A DNA stretch of 37,816 bases from JBLNCE01 sp050260415 (GCA_050260415.1 JBLNCE010000206.1:1-37816); one strand, 5' to 3'; shown: positions 1 through 8,849, counted from the stretch's first letter. The notes: generated by a model from the letters alone, not told the origin. Made by a program: numbers and translations.

Positions 1-38
1 GCCCTTTGCGCTCTCGGGAATTCGCACCTCCCGGGGTT

Positions 39-64
39 GCCCCCCTGGGGGCGTTGGTTTTTTT
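39..64 (+). terminator. possible intrinsic terminator for a gene left of the window
   Basis: A 5-bp GC stem (GCCCC/GGGGC, loop of 4) at 39-52 is followed after five bases by a run of seven T (58-64). This is the layout of a rho-independent terminator reading rightwards. The gene it would end lies outside the window. Confidence 0.45.
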
Positions 65-124
65 ATACCAATTTTTGGCGGGGGGGTAAATAAAAAAAAC
101 GCCTCCGAGAGAGATTCAGCATAA

Positions 125-155
125 GGGACGGGCGGCCTGCGCGGCCGCCCGTCCC
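125..155 (-). terminator. perfect 13-bp hairpin after the CxxH/CxxC gene
   Basis: GGGACGGGCGGCC at 125-137 pairs perfectly with 143-155 around a 5-base loop. It lies 12 bases past the stop of the leftward gene that ends at 167, so it probably marks the 3' end of the htrA transcript. There is no good T-run directly after it, so it may be a stability hairpin or an inefficient terminator. Confidence 0.45.
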
Positions 156-166
156 GTCCCAAGAAC

Positions 167-334
167 TCATATCACCAGGTAGATCGGCTCTTCCCGGCAA
201 TAGTGACAGCGTGGCGGGGGCGTCCAGCCGGTGAACGGCGTCGCGCGGAAAAGATGCACGTCGGGCGGCGCCCCGTAAGCCTCGAGGAAGTCGTCGATGG
301 CCGTTTCCAGGTGGTCGGCGCAGACCGCATACAC
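167..334 (-). CDS. CxxH/CxxC mini-protein (YyzM-like)
   Basis: This is a 55-residue protein of unknown function. It starts at a GTG 7 bases after the htrA stop and reads (M)YAVCADH near the N-terminus and CHYC followed by EEPIYLVI at the C-terminus. These are the CxxxH-like and CxxC pairs and the IYLV ending of a small family that sits beside htrA in Bacilli, which supports both the call and a Bacillota host. The paired Cys/His residues suggest metal binding; this is inference. An upstream in-frame ATG at 367 would overlap htrA and extend the family's usual short N-terminus, so GTG 334 is preferred, although its ribosome binding site is weak. The rlmH gene that often follows in Bacilli is not present. 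Confidence 0.75.
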   Translation of the reverse strand: MYAVCADHLETAIDDFLEAYGAPPDVHLFRATPFTGWTPPPRCHYCREEPIYLVI

Positions 335-341
335 GGCGCGC

Positions 342-1577
342 CTATCGCACGATGCTGATGCGAACATTCGCCGTGTGCCGACGCCAGACGCGGCCCAGGG
401 CGCCTTGGACCAGGCGGTAGTAGACGACGGGCAATCGTTCCCCCACCCGGCGGCTGGAGACGAACCCCACCAGGTCAAAGTCAGGGGTGATCTTGTGCCC
501 GCCGACTTCCACCAGAAGGTCGTACTGTCGCAGCTTGGCGGCGGCCGCCCCGCTTCCCGGCAGGACCTCGCTGATCAAGGCGGCGTAGTCCACCGGCACC
601 CTGCTGCCGGTGGCGTTCTCCAGCCGGGCAAGACCGTTCTCATCGTAGAGCGAATAGACGATCCCCAGGCCGGGGCGCTCCACCCGCCCGCGGGCAATGA
701 GCTGTTTGGCCACGTCCTTGGCGGTGTTGATCGGGATGGCAAAGCCGATGCCCTGCGCCTGGGCGACGATGGCGGTGTTGATCCCGACCACCTCCCCGTC
801 GCTGTTCAGCAGGGGGCCGCCGCTGTTCCCGGGATTGATCGAGGCGTCGGTCTGGATCATCCCCCGGAGGACACGGTTTTCGTCCACGCGGAGCGTACGG
901 TCCACCGCGCTGATGACGCCCATGGTCACCGTATTGCGCAGATTCTCGCCGAGCGGGTTGCCGATGGCCACGGCAAACTGGCCCACCTGGATGCGGTCCG
1001 AGTCGCCGAGCCGGGCCACGGTGAGGTCGCGGCCGTCGACCTTGATGACCGCCAGGTCGGTCAGGGCGTCCGTCCCCACCACCTCCGCCGGCAGCTGCCG
1101 GCCGTCGGAGAGGATCACCGCGATCTGCACCTTGCCGTCCTGTCCTTCCCGGACGGATTCCGAGCCGGCCACGACATGATTGTTCGTGAGGATGTAGCCG
1201 TTCTTGTCAAAGATTACCCCGGAGCCGAGACCCTCCCGGGTCAGCTCATGGGGCTGAAAGAAGATGTCGAGCACGGTCTGCTGCTCGCGGGTGGCGATCA
1301 TCACCACCGCCGGACCCACGCTCTTCACCACGTTTATGGTCGCCTGCTCGAGCGCCTTTGCGGGCAATGCCTGCTTCGGGTCGAGGACGGGCGGCTGCGT
1401 CGTGCGGACCAGTTGCGCGGGCGTGTTTTCCTGGCGCGGAGCGGCCTGAGGCACCAGGGCCGCTCCCAGATCCGTGTATCTCAGGCCCAACAACACGAGC
1501 AGTCCGCCCACCACCGCGGCGGCCAGCATCATGGAAAAGAAGAAACCCAGACCGTTTCCGCGCCGGCGATAAGACAT
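342..1577 (-). CDS. htrA: HtrA/DegP-family membrane-anchored serine protease
   Basis: This is a 411-residue trypsin-like protease of envelope quality control. A single N-terminal membrane anchor (about residues 10-31) follows a basic start. A Pro/Ala-rich linker leads to the protease domain (about 75-295), with the catalytic triad visible as His134 in TNNHV, Asp174 in TDLAV and Ser252 in GNSGGP. One PDZ domain (about 300-400) follows. One PDZ and a membrane anchor fit the DegS/YyxA-type HtrA found in Bacillota. The start is an ATG with AAGGGGGA about 7 bases upstream. The gene follows the phosphohexomutase by 48 bases and precedes the CxxH/CxxC gene by 7, so they are probably co-transcribed. 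The protease probably degrades or senses misfolded exported proteins. Confidence 0.93.
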   Translation of the reverse strand: MSYRRRGNGLGFFFSMMLAAAVVGGLLVLLGLRYTDLGAALVPQAAPRQENTPAQLVRTTQPPVLDPKQALPAKALEQATINVVKSVGPAVVMIATREQQTVLDIFFQPHELTREGLGSGVIFDKNGYILTNNHVVAGSESVREGQDGKVQIAVILSDGRQLPAEVVGTDALTDLAVIKVDGRDLTVARLGDSDRIQVGQFAVAIGNPLGENLRNTVTMGVISAVDRTLRVDENRVLRGMIQTDASINPGNSGGPLLNSDGEVVGINTAIVAQAQGIGFAIPINTAKDVAKQLIARGRVERPGLGIVYSLYDENGLARLENATGSRVPVDYAALISEVLPGSGAAAAKLRQYDLLVEVGGHKITPDFDLVGFVSSRRVGERLPVVYYRLVQGALGRVWRRHTANVRISIVR

Positions 1578-1625
1578 CCGTATTCCCCCTTGTGCAACCT
1601 TTCCGACTGCAGGATATGAGGCCCT

Positions 1626-3056
1626 TCAGCAGACCGCCCGATCGCGCGCTGCGGTCACCGTTTCGCCGACCCAGGCCGCCAGGTCGTCGCGCTCGCTCTC
1701 GCTCGGCGCCTCGACGTAGGCCCGGACCAGCGCCTCGGTGCCGGAAGGCCGGAGCAGGAACCACGCCCCGTCCGCCAACAGGCATTTCACCCCGTCCAGG
1801 CGCCTTACCTCGGTGACCTCCCGCCCCAACGCCCGCCGGGGCGGCTCGGCCGCGAACGAGCGCAACAGGCGGTCGCGCTCTTCGTCCGGAAGATGCAGGT
1901 CGAGACGTTTGCTATAATAACCGCCGTACCTAGCCCGCAGTTCCCGCAGGGTCTCCCCCAGCGGCCTGCCGGTCAGGGCGCGCATCTCAGCGGCCAGCGC
2001 GCAGGCCAAAAGGCCGTCCTTTTCCGGGATATGGCCGCGAATGGAGAGGCCGCCGCTTTCTTCCCCGGCCAGGATCACCGGCCGGGTGCGCATCATTTCG
2101 GCCAGGTATTTAAAGCCCACCGGCGTCTCGGCCGTCTCCGCGCCGTAATCCGCGGCGATGGCATCCACCAGGTGCGTCGTGGCGACGGTGCGCGCCACGG
2201 TGCCCCGCCAGTTCCTGCTCTGCAGCAGGTGGGCAAGGAGGAGCGCGATAACCTCGTTCGGGGAGAGAAAAGTGCCGTCGCCGTCGACCACCCCGAAACG
2301 GTCCGCATCCCCGTCCGTGGCCAAGCCCAGGGCGTTCGGCAGGGCGGCAACCCGTTGCCGCAGTTCGGCCAGGTTGGCCTCCTGCGGATCGGGCATCCGG
2401 CCGCCGAAGAGCGGATCGCGCCGGTCATGCAACGTCTCGAGACGGCACGCCTCGCCGAAAAAAGCCTGGAGCAGGCCGCGCCCCGAGGCGAACATCGGGT
2501 CCACGACGAGGGTCAGACCCGACGAGGCAATGGCCTCTCGATCGACCAATTCCGCCAGATGCGCGAAGTAGGCCGGGAGGGGATCGATCTCCCGCACCAG
2601 GCTCTCCCGTGCCGGTCCGGGCGGCTTCCCTTCCTCCCCCCGTTCCGCCAGGCGGCGGGCGAGAAAGGCCTCGATCTCCGCCGTGATCGCCGGGGAGGCC
2701 GGCCCGGCGTATTCCGGGATGAACTTGATCCCGTTGTATTCCGGTGGATTGTGGCTGGCCGTGAACATGACCGCGCCAAAGGCCCCTTGCTGGCGCACGG
2801 CGTAGGCCGTTACCGGGGTGGGCAGATCCCGGGAGGCGGCAAAGACGCGGATGCCGTTGGCGGCCAGTACCTCGACGGCCTCGGCGGCGAACCGGTCGGA
2901 AAAGAAGCGCGCGTCGTAGCCCACCACCACGCCGCGGTCCTCCCCGCCGCGTTGGCGCACGTGGTCCGCGATGGCCTGGACGACCAGGCGCACCGGTCCG
3001 ATGGTGAAACGGTCGCACATCAGATCCCGCCAGCCGTCCGTGCCGAACTTGATCAT
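1626..3056 (-). CDS. phosphoglucomutase/phosphomannomutase family protein
   Basis: This 476-residue alpha-D-phosphohexomutase moves phosphate between C6 and C1 of a hexose phosphate in the cytoplasm. It has the N-terminal FGTDGWR motif, the phosphoserine loop TASHNPPEYNG (Ser101), the metal-binding DGDADR loop (Asp248, 250, 252) and the C-terminal phosphate-binding RPSGTEALVR. Four-domain length is normal for the family. Substrate preference (glucose, mannose or glucosamine phosphate) cannot be read from sequence alone. The ATG at 3056 has GGGAGG 6 bases upstream. It lies 91 bases downstream of ychF and just upstream of htrA in the same direction. The spacer to ychF holds a GC hairpin without a T-run, so read-through is likely. 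Confidence 0.92.
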   Translation of the reverse strand: MIKFGTDGWRDLMCDRFTIGPVRLVVQAIADHVRQRGGEDRGVVVGYDARFFSDRFAAEAVEVLAANGIRVFAASRDLPTPVTAYAVRQQGAFGAVMFTASHNPPEYNGIKFIPEYAGPASPAITAEIEAFLARRLAERGEEGKPPGPARESLVREIDPLPAYFAHLAELVDREAIASSGLTLVVDPMFASGRGLLQAFFGEACRLETLHDRRDPLFGGRMPDPQEANLAELRQRVAALPNALGLATDGDADRFGVVDGDGTFLSPNEVIALLLAHLLQSRNWRGTVARTVATTHLVDAIAADYGAETAETPVGFKYLAEMMRTRPVILAGEESGGLSIRGHIPEKDGLLACALAAEMRALTGRPLGETLRELRARYGGYYSKRLDLHLPDEERDRLLRSFAAEPPRRALGREVTEVRRLDGVKCLLADGAWFLLRPSGTEALVRAYVEAPSESERDDLAAWVGETVTAARDRAVC

Positions 3057-3147
3057 GCCGAACCTCCCGCGCCGCGCCGAGACATCACCGGTGCCTGCAC
3101 CTCCGCCGGAAGGCGGCGGATCACCCGCGCCTCATGACCGGGAGCGG

Positions 3148-4230
3148 TCAGACATTGAATCTGAAATTGATGATGTCCCCATCCTGGACAATATATTCCT
3201 TTCCTTCCAGGTGAAAAAGGCCTTTCTCCCTTACCTTCGCCATGGAACCCAGTTCCTCGAGGTCGCGATACTTGACGACCTCGGCGCGGATGAACCCCCG
3301 TTCGATGTCGGAATGGATCTTGCCCGCCGCATGCCTGGCATTGGTGCCGCGCGCGATGGTCCACGCCTTGACCTCGTCCTCGCCCACGGTGAAGAAGGAG
3401 ATCAGGCCGAGAAGGTCGTAAGCCGCCCGGGCCAGGCGGTCGATCCCGCTCTGATCCGCCCCGAGATCGGACAGGAACTCGGCCCGATCCTCCGGCGCCA
3501 GACGATCGATCTCCAGCTCGATGCGGGCGCTGAGCGGTAGCACGGGCATCCGGCTCCTCGCGGCATAGGCGCGCACCCTGTCCCCCCCGGGGTGGTGACC
3601 GGCGCGGAACTGCTCCTCGTCCAGGTTCACCACCACGAGCACCGGCCGTTCGGTCAGGAAGGCGAATCCCCGCAACTGATCGCGTTCTTCCGCGGTCAGG
3701 GGCGCGTCGGCCACCCGGCCCTCGCCTTCGAGGACCGGCAGGATCTTCTCCAGGGCCGCTAGTTCGAGCTGGTTCTCCTTGCTCGGCTTCTTGCCCGTCC
3801 TGAGGCGCTCGATCCTTTTTTCCACGACGCCCAGGTCCGCCAGGAAAAGCTCGGTCTGGAGAAGCTCCAGGTCCCGTCCCGGATCGATCTCCCCCAGGAC
3901 GTGCGGCACCTGATCGTTGCGGAAGGCCCGCACCACCTGGACCAGGGCGTCCACGTTGCGCGCGGCGGAAAGAAACTGGTTGCGTCCTTCGCGGCTTGCC
4001 CCGGTGGACAGCCCCGGCAGATCGAGGCATTCGATCTGGGCGTGGACCGTGCGCCGCGGCCGGTAAAGAGCCGCGAGGCGGTCGATGCGCCGGTCGGGTA
4101 CGAGGGCCATGCCGATCCTGGCCTCGGGCCTCCCCCCGCCGAAGACATCCGTGGCCTCGTCGGCCCCCGTGAGCAGGTTGAAGATCGTGGTCTTGCCCGA
4201 GGCGGGCAACCCGACCAGACCGAGTTTCAT
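3148..4230 (-). CDS. ychF: YchF-family ATPase/GTPase (Obg-related, TGS domain)
   Basis: This 360-residue Obg-family P-loop ATPase associates with ribosomes and is linked to stress responses in other bacteria. The P-loop is GLPASGKT (about 7-14), where classic YchF has PNVGKS, so this is a divergent branch. DLPGL is the switch II segment, and VVVNLDE stands where YchF has its altered NxxE nucleotide-specificity motif. The C-terminus (about 275-360) is the typical YchF TGS/DUF933 region ending in EYIVQDGDIINFRFNV, nearly the family signature. The start ATG at 4230 has GGAGGG about 7 bases upstream. A longer in-frame reading back to 4464 has no family similarity and is rejected. It is the first gene of the leftward block. 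Confidence 0.9.
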   Translation of the reverse strand: MKLGLVGLPASGKTTIFNLLTGADEATDVFGGGRPEARIGMALVPDRRIDRLAALYRPRRTVHAQIECLDLPGLSTGASREGRNQFLSAARNVDALVQVVRAFRNDQVPHVLGEIDPGRDLELLQTELFLADLGVVEKRIERLRTGKKPSKENQLELAALEKILPVLEGEGRVADAPLTAEERDQLRGFAFLTERPVLVVVNLDEEQFRAGHHPGGDRVRAYAARSRMPVLPLSARIELEIDRLAPEDRAEFLSDLGADQSGIDRLARAAYDLLGLISFFTVGEDEVKAWTIARGTNARHAAGKIHSDIERGFIRAEVVKYRDLEELGSMAKVREKGLFHLEGKEYIVQDGDIINFRFNV

Positions 4231-4281
4231 TCCGGACCCTCCGTTTCCGGCGACCGTCGTCGCCGCCCCCGTGTCCCATCC

Positions 4282-4290
4282 ATTGTACCA
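4282..4290 (-). promoter_or_regulatory. possible extended -10 promoter of ychF
   Basis: On the minus strand TGGTACAAT forms an extended -10 element (TGn plus TACAAT) about 50 bases before the ychF start. No good -35 is visible, which is tolerated by extended -10 promoters. Confidence 0.35.
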
Positions 4291-4336
4291 GATCCCCGCC
4301 TTGGGATGCACAGCGAAACACCCCGGGCCGACCCCC

Positions 4337-4365
4337 TTTTCATCGCGGGAGGTTTTGGTTAGAAT
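4337..4365 (+). promoter_or_regulatory. possible sigma-70 promoter of the amidohydrolase operon
   Basis: TTTTCA (4337-4342), a 17-base spacer and TAGAAT (4360-4365) resemble -35 and -10 boxes pointing right. They would give a leader of about 117 bases before the TTG start at 4489. Both boxes match the consensus only partly. Confidence 0.35.
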
Positions 4366-4488
4366 GGAGGATGTATGCTGGGCCCAACGGAACAACAAGC
4401 GAGGCAAGACTCCCCGCCCCGGACTCCGGGCCCGAATCCCGCGCCCGTGGGGCGGCGGCCGCATAGCATTTCAAGGAGGCGGCGCCGG

Positions 4489-5742
4489 TTGTTTACGGAC
4501 GTCGATGATCTGCGCTCCCAGGTAATAGAGACCGTGGCGGAAACCCCCGTCACGGACGTCCACACGCATCTTTTCACCCCTTCCTTCGGTCCGCTGCTCC
4601 TCTGGGGAATCGATGACCTCCTTACCTACCATTACCTGGTGGCCGAGACCTTCCGCCATCTGCGCCTGCCCTACGAGGAGTTCTGGCGGATGCCGAAGAG
4701 CGCCCAGGCGGACCTGATCTGGCGTACGCTCTTCATCGAGCGCAGCCCGCTCAGCGAGGCCTGCCGCGGGGTTCTCACCGTGTTGCAGGCGCTGGGGCTC
4801 GATCCGGCCGCCCGCGACCTGGGGGCCTACCGCGCCTACTTTGCCGGCCTGACGGCCCGGGAATACCTTGACAAGGTGCTCGCCCTGGCCAACGTGTCCT
4901 CGCTCGTCATGACCAACGACCCCTTCGTTCCGGCCGAGCGCCGCGTCTGGCTCGATGGCTTCGCGCCCGACCCCCGTTTCCATGCCGCTCTGCGTATCGA
5001 CCCGCTCCTGAACGACTGGGACGGGGCCTGCCGCTCCCTGCGCGAGATGGGCTATCCCGCGGATCCCGCCTTCCCGGCCGAGACCGCCGCCGAGGTTCGC
5101 CGGTTCCTGGAGGACTGGATCGCGCGGATGCGGCCCGTATACCTCGCCGCTTCCCTGCCGCCCGATTTTGCCTGGCCGGATGGTTCAGTCCGGTCCCGCC
5201 TGCTGGAGCAATGCCTGCTGCCGGTGGCCGCGGCCCACGGCCTGCCCCTGGCGATGATGATCGGCGTCCGGAAACTGGTCAACCGGGGCCTGCGCTTGGC
5301 CGGGGATTCCGAGGGCAAGGCGGATACCGCCTCGGTGGAACGGCTCTGCGCCGCCTACCCGGACAACCGTTTCCTCCTGACCATGCTGTCCCGGGAGAAC
5401 CAGCACGAATGCTGCGTGGCGGGGCGCAAGTTCGGCAACCTGCTCGTCTTCGGCTGCTGGTGGTTCATGAACAATCCCTCGCTCGTCGAGGAGACCACCC
5501 GTATGCGTCTGGAACTGCTCGGACCGGGCTTCGTGCCGCAGCACTCCGATGCCCGCGTTCTGGATCAGCTGGTATACAAGTGGAAGCATTCGCGGGAGGT
5601 CATCGGCGTCGTGCTGGCGGAGAAATACGCGGATCTCTGGCGCGCCGGCTGGTGCCCCACGCCGGATGAGATCCGGCGGGACGTCGCCGGGTTGCTGGGC
5701 GGGAATTTCTGGACCTTTGTCAAGGCCGGACCTGGCGCCTGA
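4489..5742 (+). CDS. uronate isomerase-like amidohydrolase (UxaC/COG1904-related)
   Basis: This 417-residue protein belongs to the amidohydrolase superfamily and most resembles uronate isomerases, which interconvert hexuronates and keto-hexuronates. TDVHTHLF near residue 25 gives the HxH metal motif. The C-terminal part has CWWFMNNP and HSDARVLDQL, matching the WWF and TDSR regions of UxaC, followed by the KW.HSR helix. It is divergent and its substrate is unknown. The start is a TTG with a perfect AAGGAGG at 4474-4480, 8 bases upstream. A longer reading from ATG 4375 would add a low-complexity Pro/Arg tail without a ribosome binding site. It heads an operon with a ferredoxin-like protein, a HIT hydrolase and a second amidohydrolase, which suggests a small catabolic pathway. 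Confidence 0.75.
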   Translation: MFTDVDDLRSQVIETVAETPVTDVHTHLFTPSFGPLLLWGIDDLLTYHYLVAETFRHLRLPYEEFWRMPKSAQADLIWRTLFIERSPLSEACRGVLTVLQALGLDPAARDLGAYRAYFAGLTAREYLDKVLALANVSSLVMTNDPFVPAERRVWLDGFAPDPRFHAALRIDPLLNDWDGACRSLREMGYPADPAFPAETAAEVRRFLEDWIARMRPVYLAASLPPDFAWPDGSVRSRLLEQCLLPVAAAHGLPLAMMIGVRKLVNRGLRLAGDSEGKADTASVERLCAAYPDNRFLLTMLSRENQHECCVAGRKFGNLLVFGCWWFMNNPSLVEETTRMRLELLGPGFVPQHSDARVLDQLVYKWKHSREVIGVVLAEKYADLWRAGWCPTPDEIRRDVAGLLGGNFWTFVKAGPGA

Positions 5743-5799
5743 ACGCGCAAAACCTTCCGCCCAAGACAGCAAGACCCAATCGCCGAGGAGGAGAGCCAC

Positions 5800-6888
5800 A
5801 TGCCGTCCATCGTACATCTAGCAAGCATCGGCGTGGAACGTCCCGAAGCCGACGCCACGTTGCCCGCCAAGTTCCTGCGCCTGCTGGACCGGTACTCCCT
5901 GGAAGCGATGGTGCGCGACCGCACCGTAGCCGTAAAGATGCATCTCGGCGGGAATCTCGGCTACACGACCATCCATCCCCTCTTCGTGCGCCTCCTGGTG
6001 CAGCGGATCAAGGATGCCGGCGGCAAGCCGTTCATCACCGACCTGAACTGGGACATCCCCGGGGCCAAAGCGCGCGGCTATACGGAGGAAACGGTCGGCG
6101 CCCCCCTCGTCGGCGCTACCGGTCTGCGCGACCGCTATCATTACGCCCATCCCGTGGCATACCGGACCCTCCGCGAGATCCAGGTGGCCGGGTACATCCA
6201 GGACGCCGAGGTCCTGATCAATTTCTCCCACGTCAAGGGGCACGGCGCCTGCGCGTACGGGGGGGCCTGCAAGAACCTGGCCATGGGCTGCGTCACCGCC
6301 GAGACCCGCAGCAACCTTCACGCCCTCGAGGGCGGCCTGCACTGGGAAGCCGACAAATGCGTCCATTGCCGGATGTGCCTTGACGCCTGCCGGTACGGTG
6401 CCAACCGGTTCAATGACGAAAACAAGTACGAGATCTTCTACCATCATTGCGTCTATTGCCAGCATTGCGCCAACGCCTGCCCGCAGAAGGCCATCACCCT
6501 TTCGGCGGAAAGCTACGTCCATTTCCAGGAGGGTATGGCGCTTTGCACCAAGACCGTCCTGGACACCTTCGACCCGGATAAGATCCTCCACATCAACGTG
6601 CTGACCGGCATCACCATGTTCTGCGACTGTTGGGGATTCTCCACGCCGGCGCTGGTGCCGGACATCGGCATCGCCGCCTCCACGGACATCGTCGCCCTCG
6701 AACAGGCGTGCCTGGACCTGATCAAAGAAGAGCACTACATCCCCGGCAGCCTGCCAAAGGATCGGGAACTGCGCGAGGGCAGGCATCTCCTGGAACGGGT
6801 GCATGCCAAGGATCCGTTCGTGCAGGTGGCGGCCCTGGAACGTCACGGCTTGGGCAGCAGGCAATACGAGTTGGTGGAAGTGAAATAG
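5800..6888 (+). CDS. DUF362 protein with two 4Fe-4S clusters
   Basis: This 362-residue protein has an N-terminal DUF362 region (about 1-180) and a ferredoxin-type segment with two clusters: Cys187, 190, 193, 197 and Cys217, 220, 223, 227 (CxxCxxCxxxC, the second continuing CPQKAI). A Cys-rich patch CAYGGACKNLAMGC (about 151-164) precedes the ferredoxin part and is typical of DUF362 proteins. The family is common in anaerobes; its reaction is not established and redox work is assumed from the clusters. The ATG at 5800 follows GAGGAGGAGAG, a strong ribosome binding site. It lies 57 bases after the uronate isomerase-like gene and 2 bases before the HIT gene, so it is in the same operon. It implies an anaerobic or microaerobic lifestyle (inference). 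Confidence 0.88.
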   Translation: MPSIVHLASIGVERPEADATLPAKFLRLLDRYSLEAMVRDRTVAVKMHLGGNLGYTTIHPLFVRLLVQRIKDAGGKPFITDLNWDIPGAKARGYTEETVGAPLVGATGLRDRYHYAHPVAYRTLREIQVAGYIQDAEVLINFSHVKGHGACAYGGACKNLAMGCVTAETRSNLHALEGGLHWEADKCVHCRMCLDACRYGANRFNDENKYEIFYHHCVYCQHCANACPQKAITLSAESYVHFQEGMALCTKTVLDTFDPDKILHINVLTGITMFCDCWGFSTPALVPDIGIAASTDIVALEQACLDLIKEEHYIPGSLPKDRELREGRHLLERVHAKDPFVQVAALERHGLGSRQYELVEVK

Positions 6889-6890
6889 GG

Positions 6891-7367
6891 ATGACGGGCT
6901 CCGCCGACTGCGCCTTCTGCCGCATCATCCGCGGCGAGGCACCGGCGTGTGTCGTCCACGAGGACGGAGCGATCCTGGCTTTTCTGGACGCCAGGCCGCT
7001 CTTTCCCGGCCATTGCCTGGTGGTACCGCGCCAACACCACCCAAACCTCCTCGAACTACCGCCGGAGTTGCTCGCGCCCCTCTTCGGGGCGGCCCAGGCC
7101 CTGGCCCGGGCGGTCGAGGAAGCGTTGGGCGCCCAGGGGTCGTTCGTGGCGGTCAATAACCGCGTCAGCCAGAGCGTGCCGCACCTTCACGTGCATGTAG
7201 TGCCCCGGCGCAGGGGCGACGGACTGAAGGGGTTTTTCTGGCCTCGCCGCCCGTACCGCGATGAGGACGAAATGCGCGCCGTGCAGGAAGCGCTGCGGAG
7301 GGCGGTCGCACGCCATGTCCCGGCCGCCGGCCCCGGCGCGCCGGCGGGGACGCAGGACGAGGAGTGA
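6891..7367 (+). CDS. HIT-family nucleotide hydrolase/transferase
   Basis: This 158-residue HIT protein carries the histidine triad HLHVHVV (His98, 100, 102) and the N-terminal CAFCRIIRGE segment that in HIT proteins contributes to a zinc site (Cys7, Cys10). Family members cleave nucleotide phosphoramidates or dinucleoside polyphosphates, or transfer nucleotidyl groups. The C-terminus has an extra Pro/Gly/Ala-rich tail. The ATG at 6891 follows the DUF362 stop by 2 bases and its stop overlaps the next gene's region, which points to translational coupling. An in-frame extension upstream to 6630 lies inside DUF362 and is rejected. Confidence 0.9.
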   Translation: MTGSADCAFCRIIRGEAPACVVHEDGAILAFLDARPLFPGHCLVVPRQHHPNLLELPPELLAPLFGAAQALARAVEEALGAQGSFVAVNNRVSQSVPHLHVHVVPRRRGDGLKGFFWPRRPYRDEDEMRAVQEALRRAVARHVPAAGPGAPAGTQDEE

Positions 7368-7372
7368 TCGCC

Positions 7373-8671
7373 GTGACCGTCTCGTGGCAGGAATTGTTCG
7401 CCGAAGTGTCGGCGCTCCCGGTCATCGACACCCACGAGCATCTCCCCCACGACGAGGCGGCGCGGGACCACCGCACCGACGTCCTGCGGGAATATCTCCT
7501 CCATTACCTCCGCTCGGACCTGATCTCCGCCGGGATGGGGCAGGCGGAGATGGACCGGGTGACCGACCCCGAACGCGACCTTCGCGAGCGCTGGCGCCTG
7601 GTTGAGCCGTACTGGGAGGCCTGCCGCCATACCGGTTACGGACGCGCCTTGGACCTGGCCGTGCGCGCCATCTACGGGATCGACGGCGTGACGGGGTCGA
7701 CCATCGAGGCGTTGCATGCCGCTTTCCAGCGGAGCCTGGCCCCCGGGCATTTCCGCCGGGTGTTGAAGGATCTCTGCGGTATTCGGTTAAGCATCCTGGA
7801 CGGTTTCACCGGCCGGTTCGAACGGGATGAAGACCTTTTTGTCCGCGTCTGGCAGCCTTTGAAATACATCATTCCGGGGTCCTTCGGAGACGCGGCGGCC
7901 CAAGCGGAGCGGCGGTATGGCATCACGGTCCGGACGCTGGACGATTGGCTCGAGGCCTTCCGGCGCGAACTGGACGACGCGCTGCAGAACGGCGTAATCG
8001 CCTTGAAATGCTCCCTCGCCTATCATCGGTCGCTCCATTTCGCGGACGTCGGCTATGCCGCGGCCCGGGCCGCCTTTGCCGGCGTGATGGCGGCCTGGGA
8101 GCGGGAAGGCCGGCGCTCGGACGCCCCCGTCCCGTTCCCCCCCGAGCTGCAGGACTATATGATGCACCACATCCTCCGGGTGGCCGGCGAAAAGCGCCTC
8201 GTCCTCCAGATACACACCGGGCTCCAGGAGGGCAACGGGAACCATTTGCCGAACAGCGATCCCTCGCTCTTGACCAATCTCTTCCTCACTCATCCCGGTG
8301 TCCGGTTCGACCTCTTCCATATCGGCTACCCCTATCAAGGAGTGGTCTGCGCCCTCGCCAAGGTCTTTCCCAACGTCCATATCGACATGTGCTGGGCGCA
8401 CATCATCTCCCCGTCCGCGAGCCGGCGGGCCCTGGACGATTTCCTCGACGCCGTGCCCTACAACAAGATCTCGGCCTTCGGCGGCGACTACCTCTTCGTC
8501 GACGGGGTCTACGGCCACCTCCACCTGGCGCGGGAGAACGTCAGCCGCGTGCTGGCCCGCAAGGTGGAAGAGGGGGTCTTCAGCCGGGAAAAGGCGCTGG
8601 CCGTGGCCCGGGCGCTCTTTTACGAGAATCCCCGGAGGCTCTTCGGGCTCGAGGACAAGACGCCGGCCTAA
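7373..8671 (+). CDS. amidohydrolase-family metal-dependent hydrolase
   Basis: This protein of about 432 residues is of the amidohydrolase-2 type (TIM barrel). Metal-ligand motifs are visible in the expected order: VIDTHEHL (HxH, near residue 20), VLQIHTG (His), FHIGYPY (His) and the late Asp in FGGDYLF. An in-frame Lys in VIALKCSLAY could be a carbamylated ligand. Relatives include uronate isomerase-like and decarboxylase-like enzymes, so it may act on the same pathway as the amidohydrolase at 4489; the substrate is unknown. The GTG at 7373 is chosen because GAGGAG (7359-7364) sits 8 bases upstream. A GTG at 7364 overlapping the HIT stop by four bases is an alternative. It is the last gene of the operon. 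Confidence 0.82.
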   Translation: MTVSWQELFAEVSALPVIDTHEHLPHDEAARDHRTDVLREYLLHYLRSDLISAGMGQAEMDRVTDPERDLRERWRLVEPYWEACRHTGYGRALDLAVRAIYGIDGVTGSTIEALHAAFQRSLAPGHFRRVLKDLCGIRLSILDGFTGRFERDEDLFVRVWQPLKYIIPGSFGDAAAQAERRYGITVRTLDDWLEAFRRELDDALQNGVIALKCSLAYHRSLHFADVGYAAARAAFAGVMAAWEREGRRSDAPVPFPPELQDYMMHHILRVAGEKRLVLQIHTGLQEGNGNHLPNSDPSLLTNLFLTHPGVRFDLFHIGYPYQGVVCALAKVFPNVHIDMCWAHIISPSASRRALDDFLDAVPYNKISAFGGDYLFVDGVYGHLHLARENVSRVLARKVEEGVFSREKALAVARALFYENPRRLFGLEDKTPA

Positions 8672-8776
8672 TCACGGCGATCGACGAGCCCCCGACCCTC
8701 TCCCGGGGGAACGAGGCCAGGCGGCCTCTCCGAGCGCCCGGCGCCTTCTACAGGCTGCCGACCGGATGCCATTGGG

Positions 8777-8814
8777 CACATAACATTGTGCTTCTTGTTA
8801 TTATGTGGTAACAT
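8777..8814 (+). promoter_or_regulatory. inverted repeat and possible promoter before the barrel gene
   Basis: CACATAA (8777-8783) and TTATGTG (8801-8807) form a spaced inverted repeat typical of an operator. TTGTGC (8786-8791), 17 bases and TAACAT (8809-8814) could be a promoter overlapping it. This local AT-rich stretch stands out from its GC-rich surroundings. The regulator is unknown. Confidence 0.35.
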
Positions 8815-8849
8815 GAGTATGACATCTCTTCGTCCAGGGAGGTATCGCC

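Noticed and set aside
297..1619. Long open frame on the plus strand opposite htrA
   Set aside because: It is the high-GC shadow of htrA: no recognisable protein, no ribosome binding site, biased Asp/His/Arg composition.
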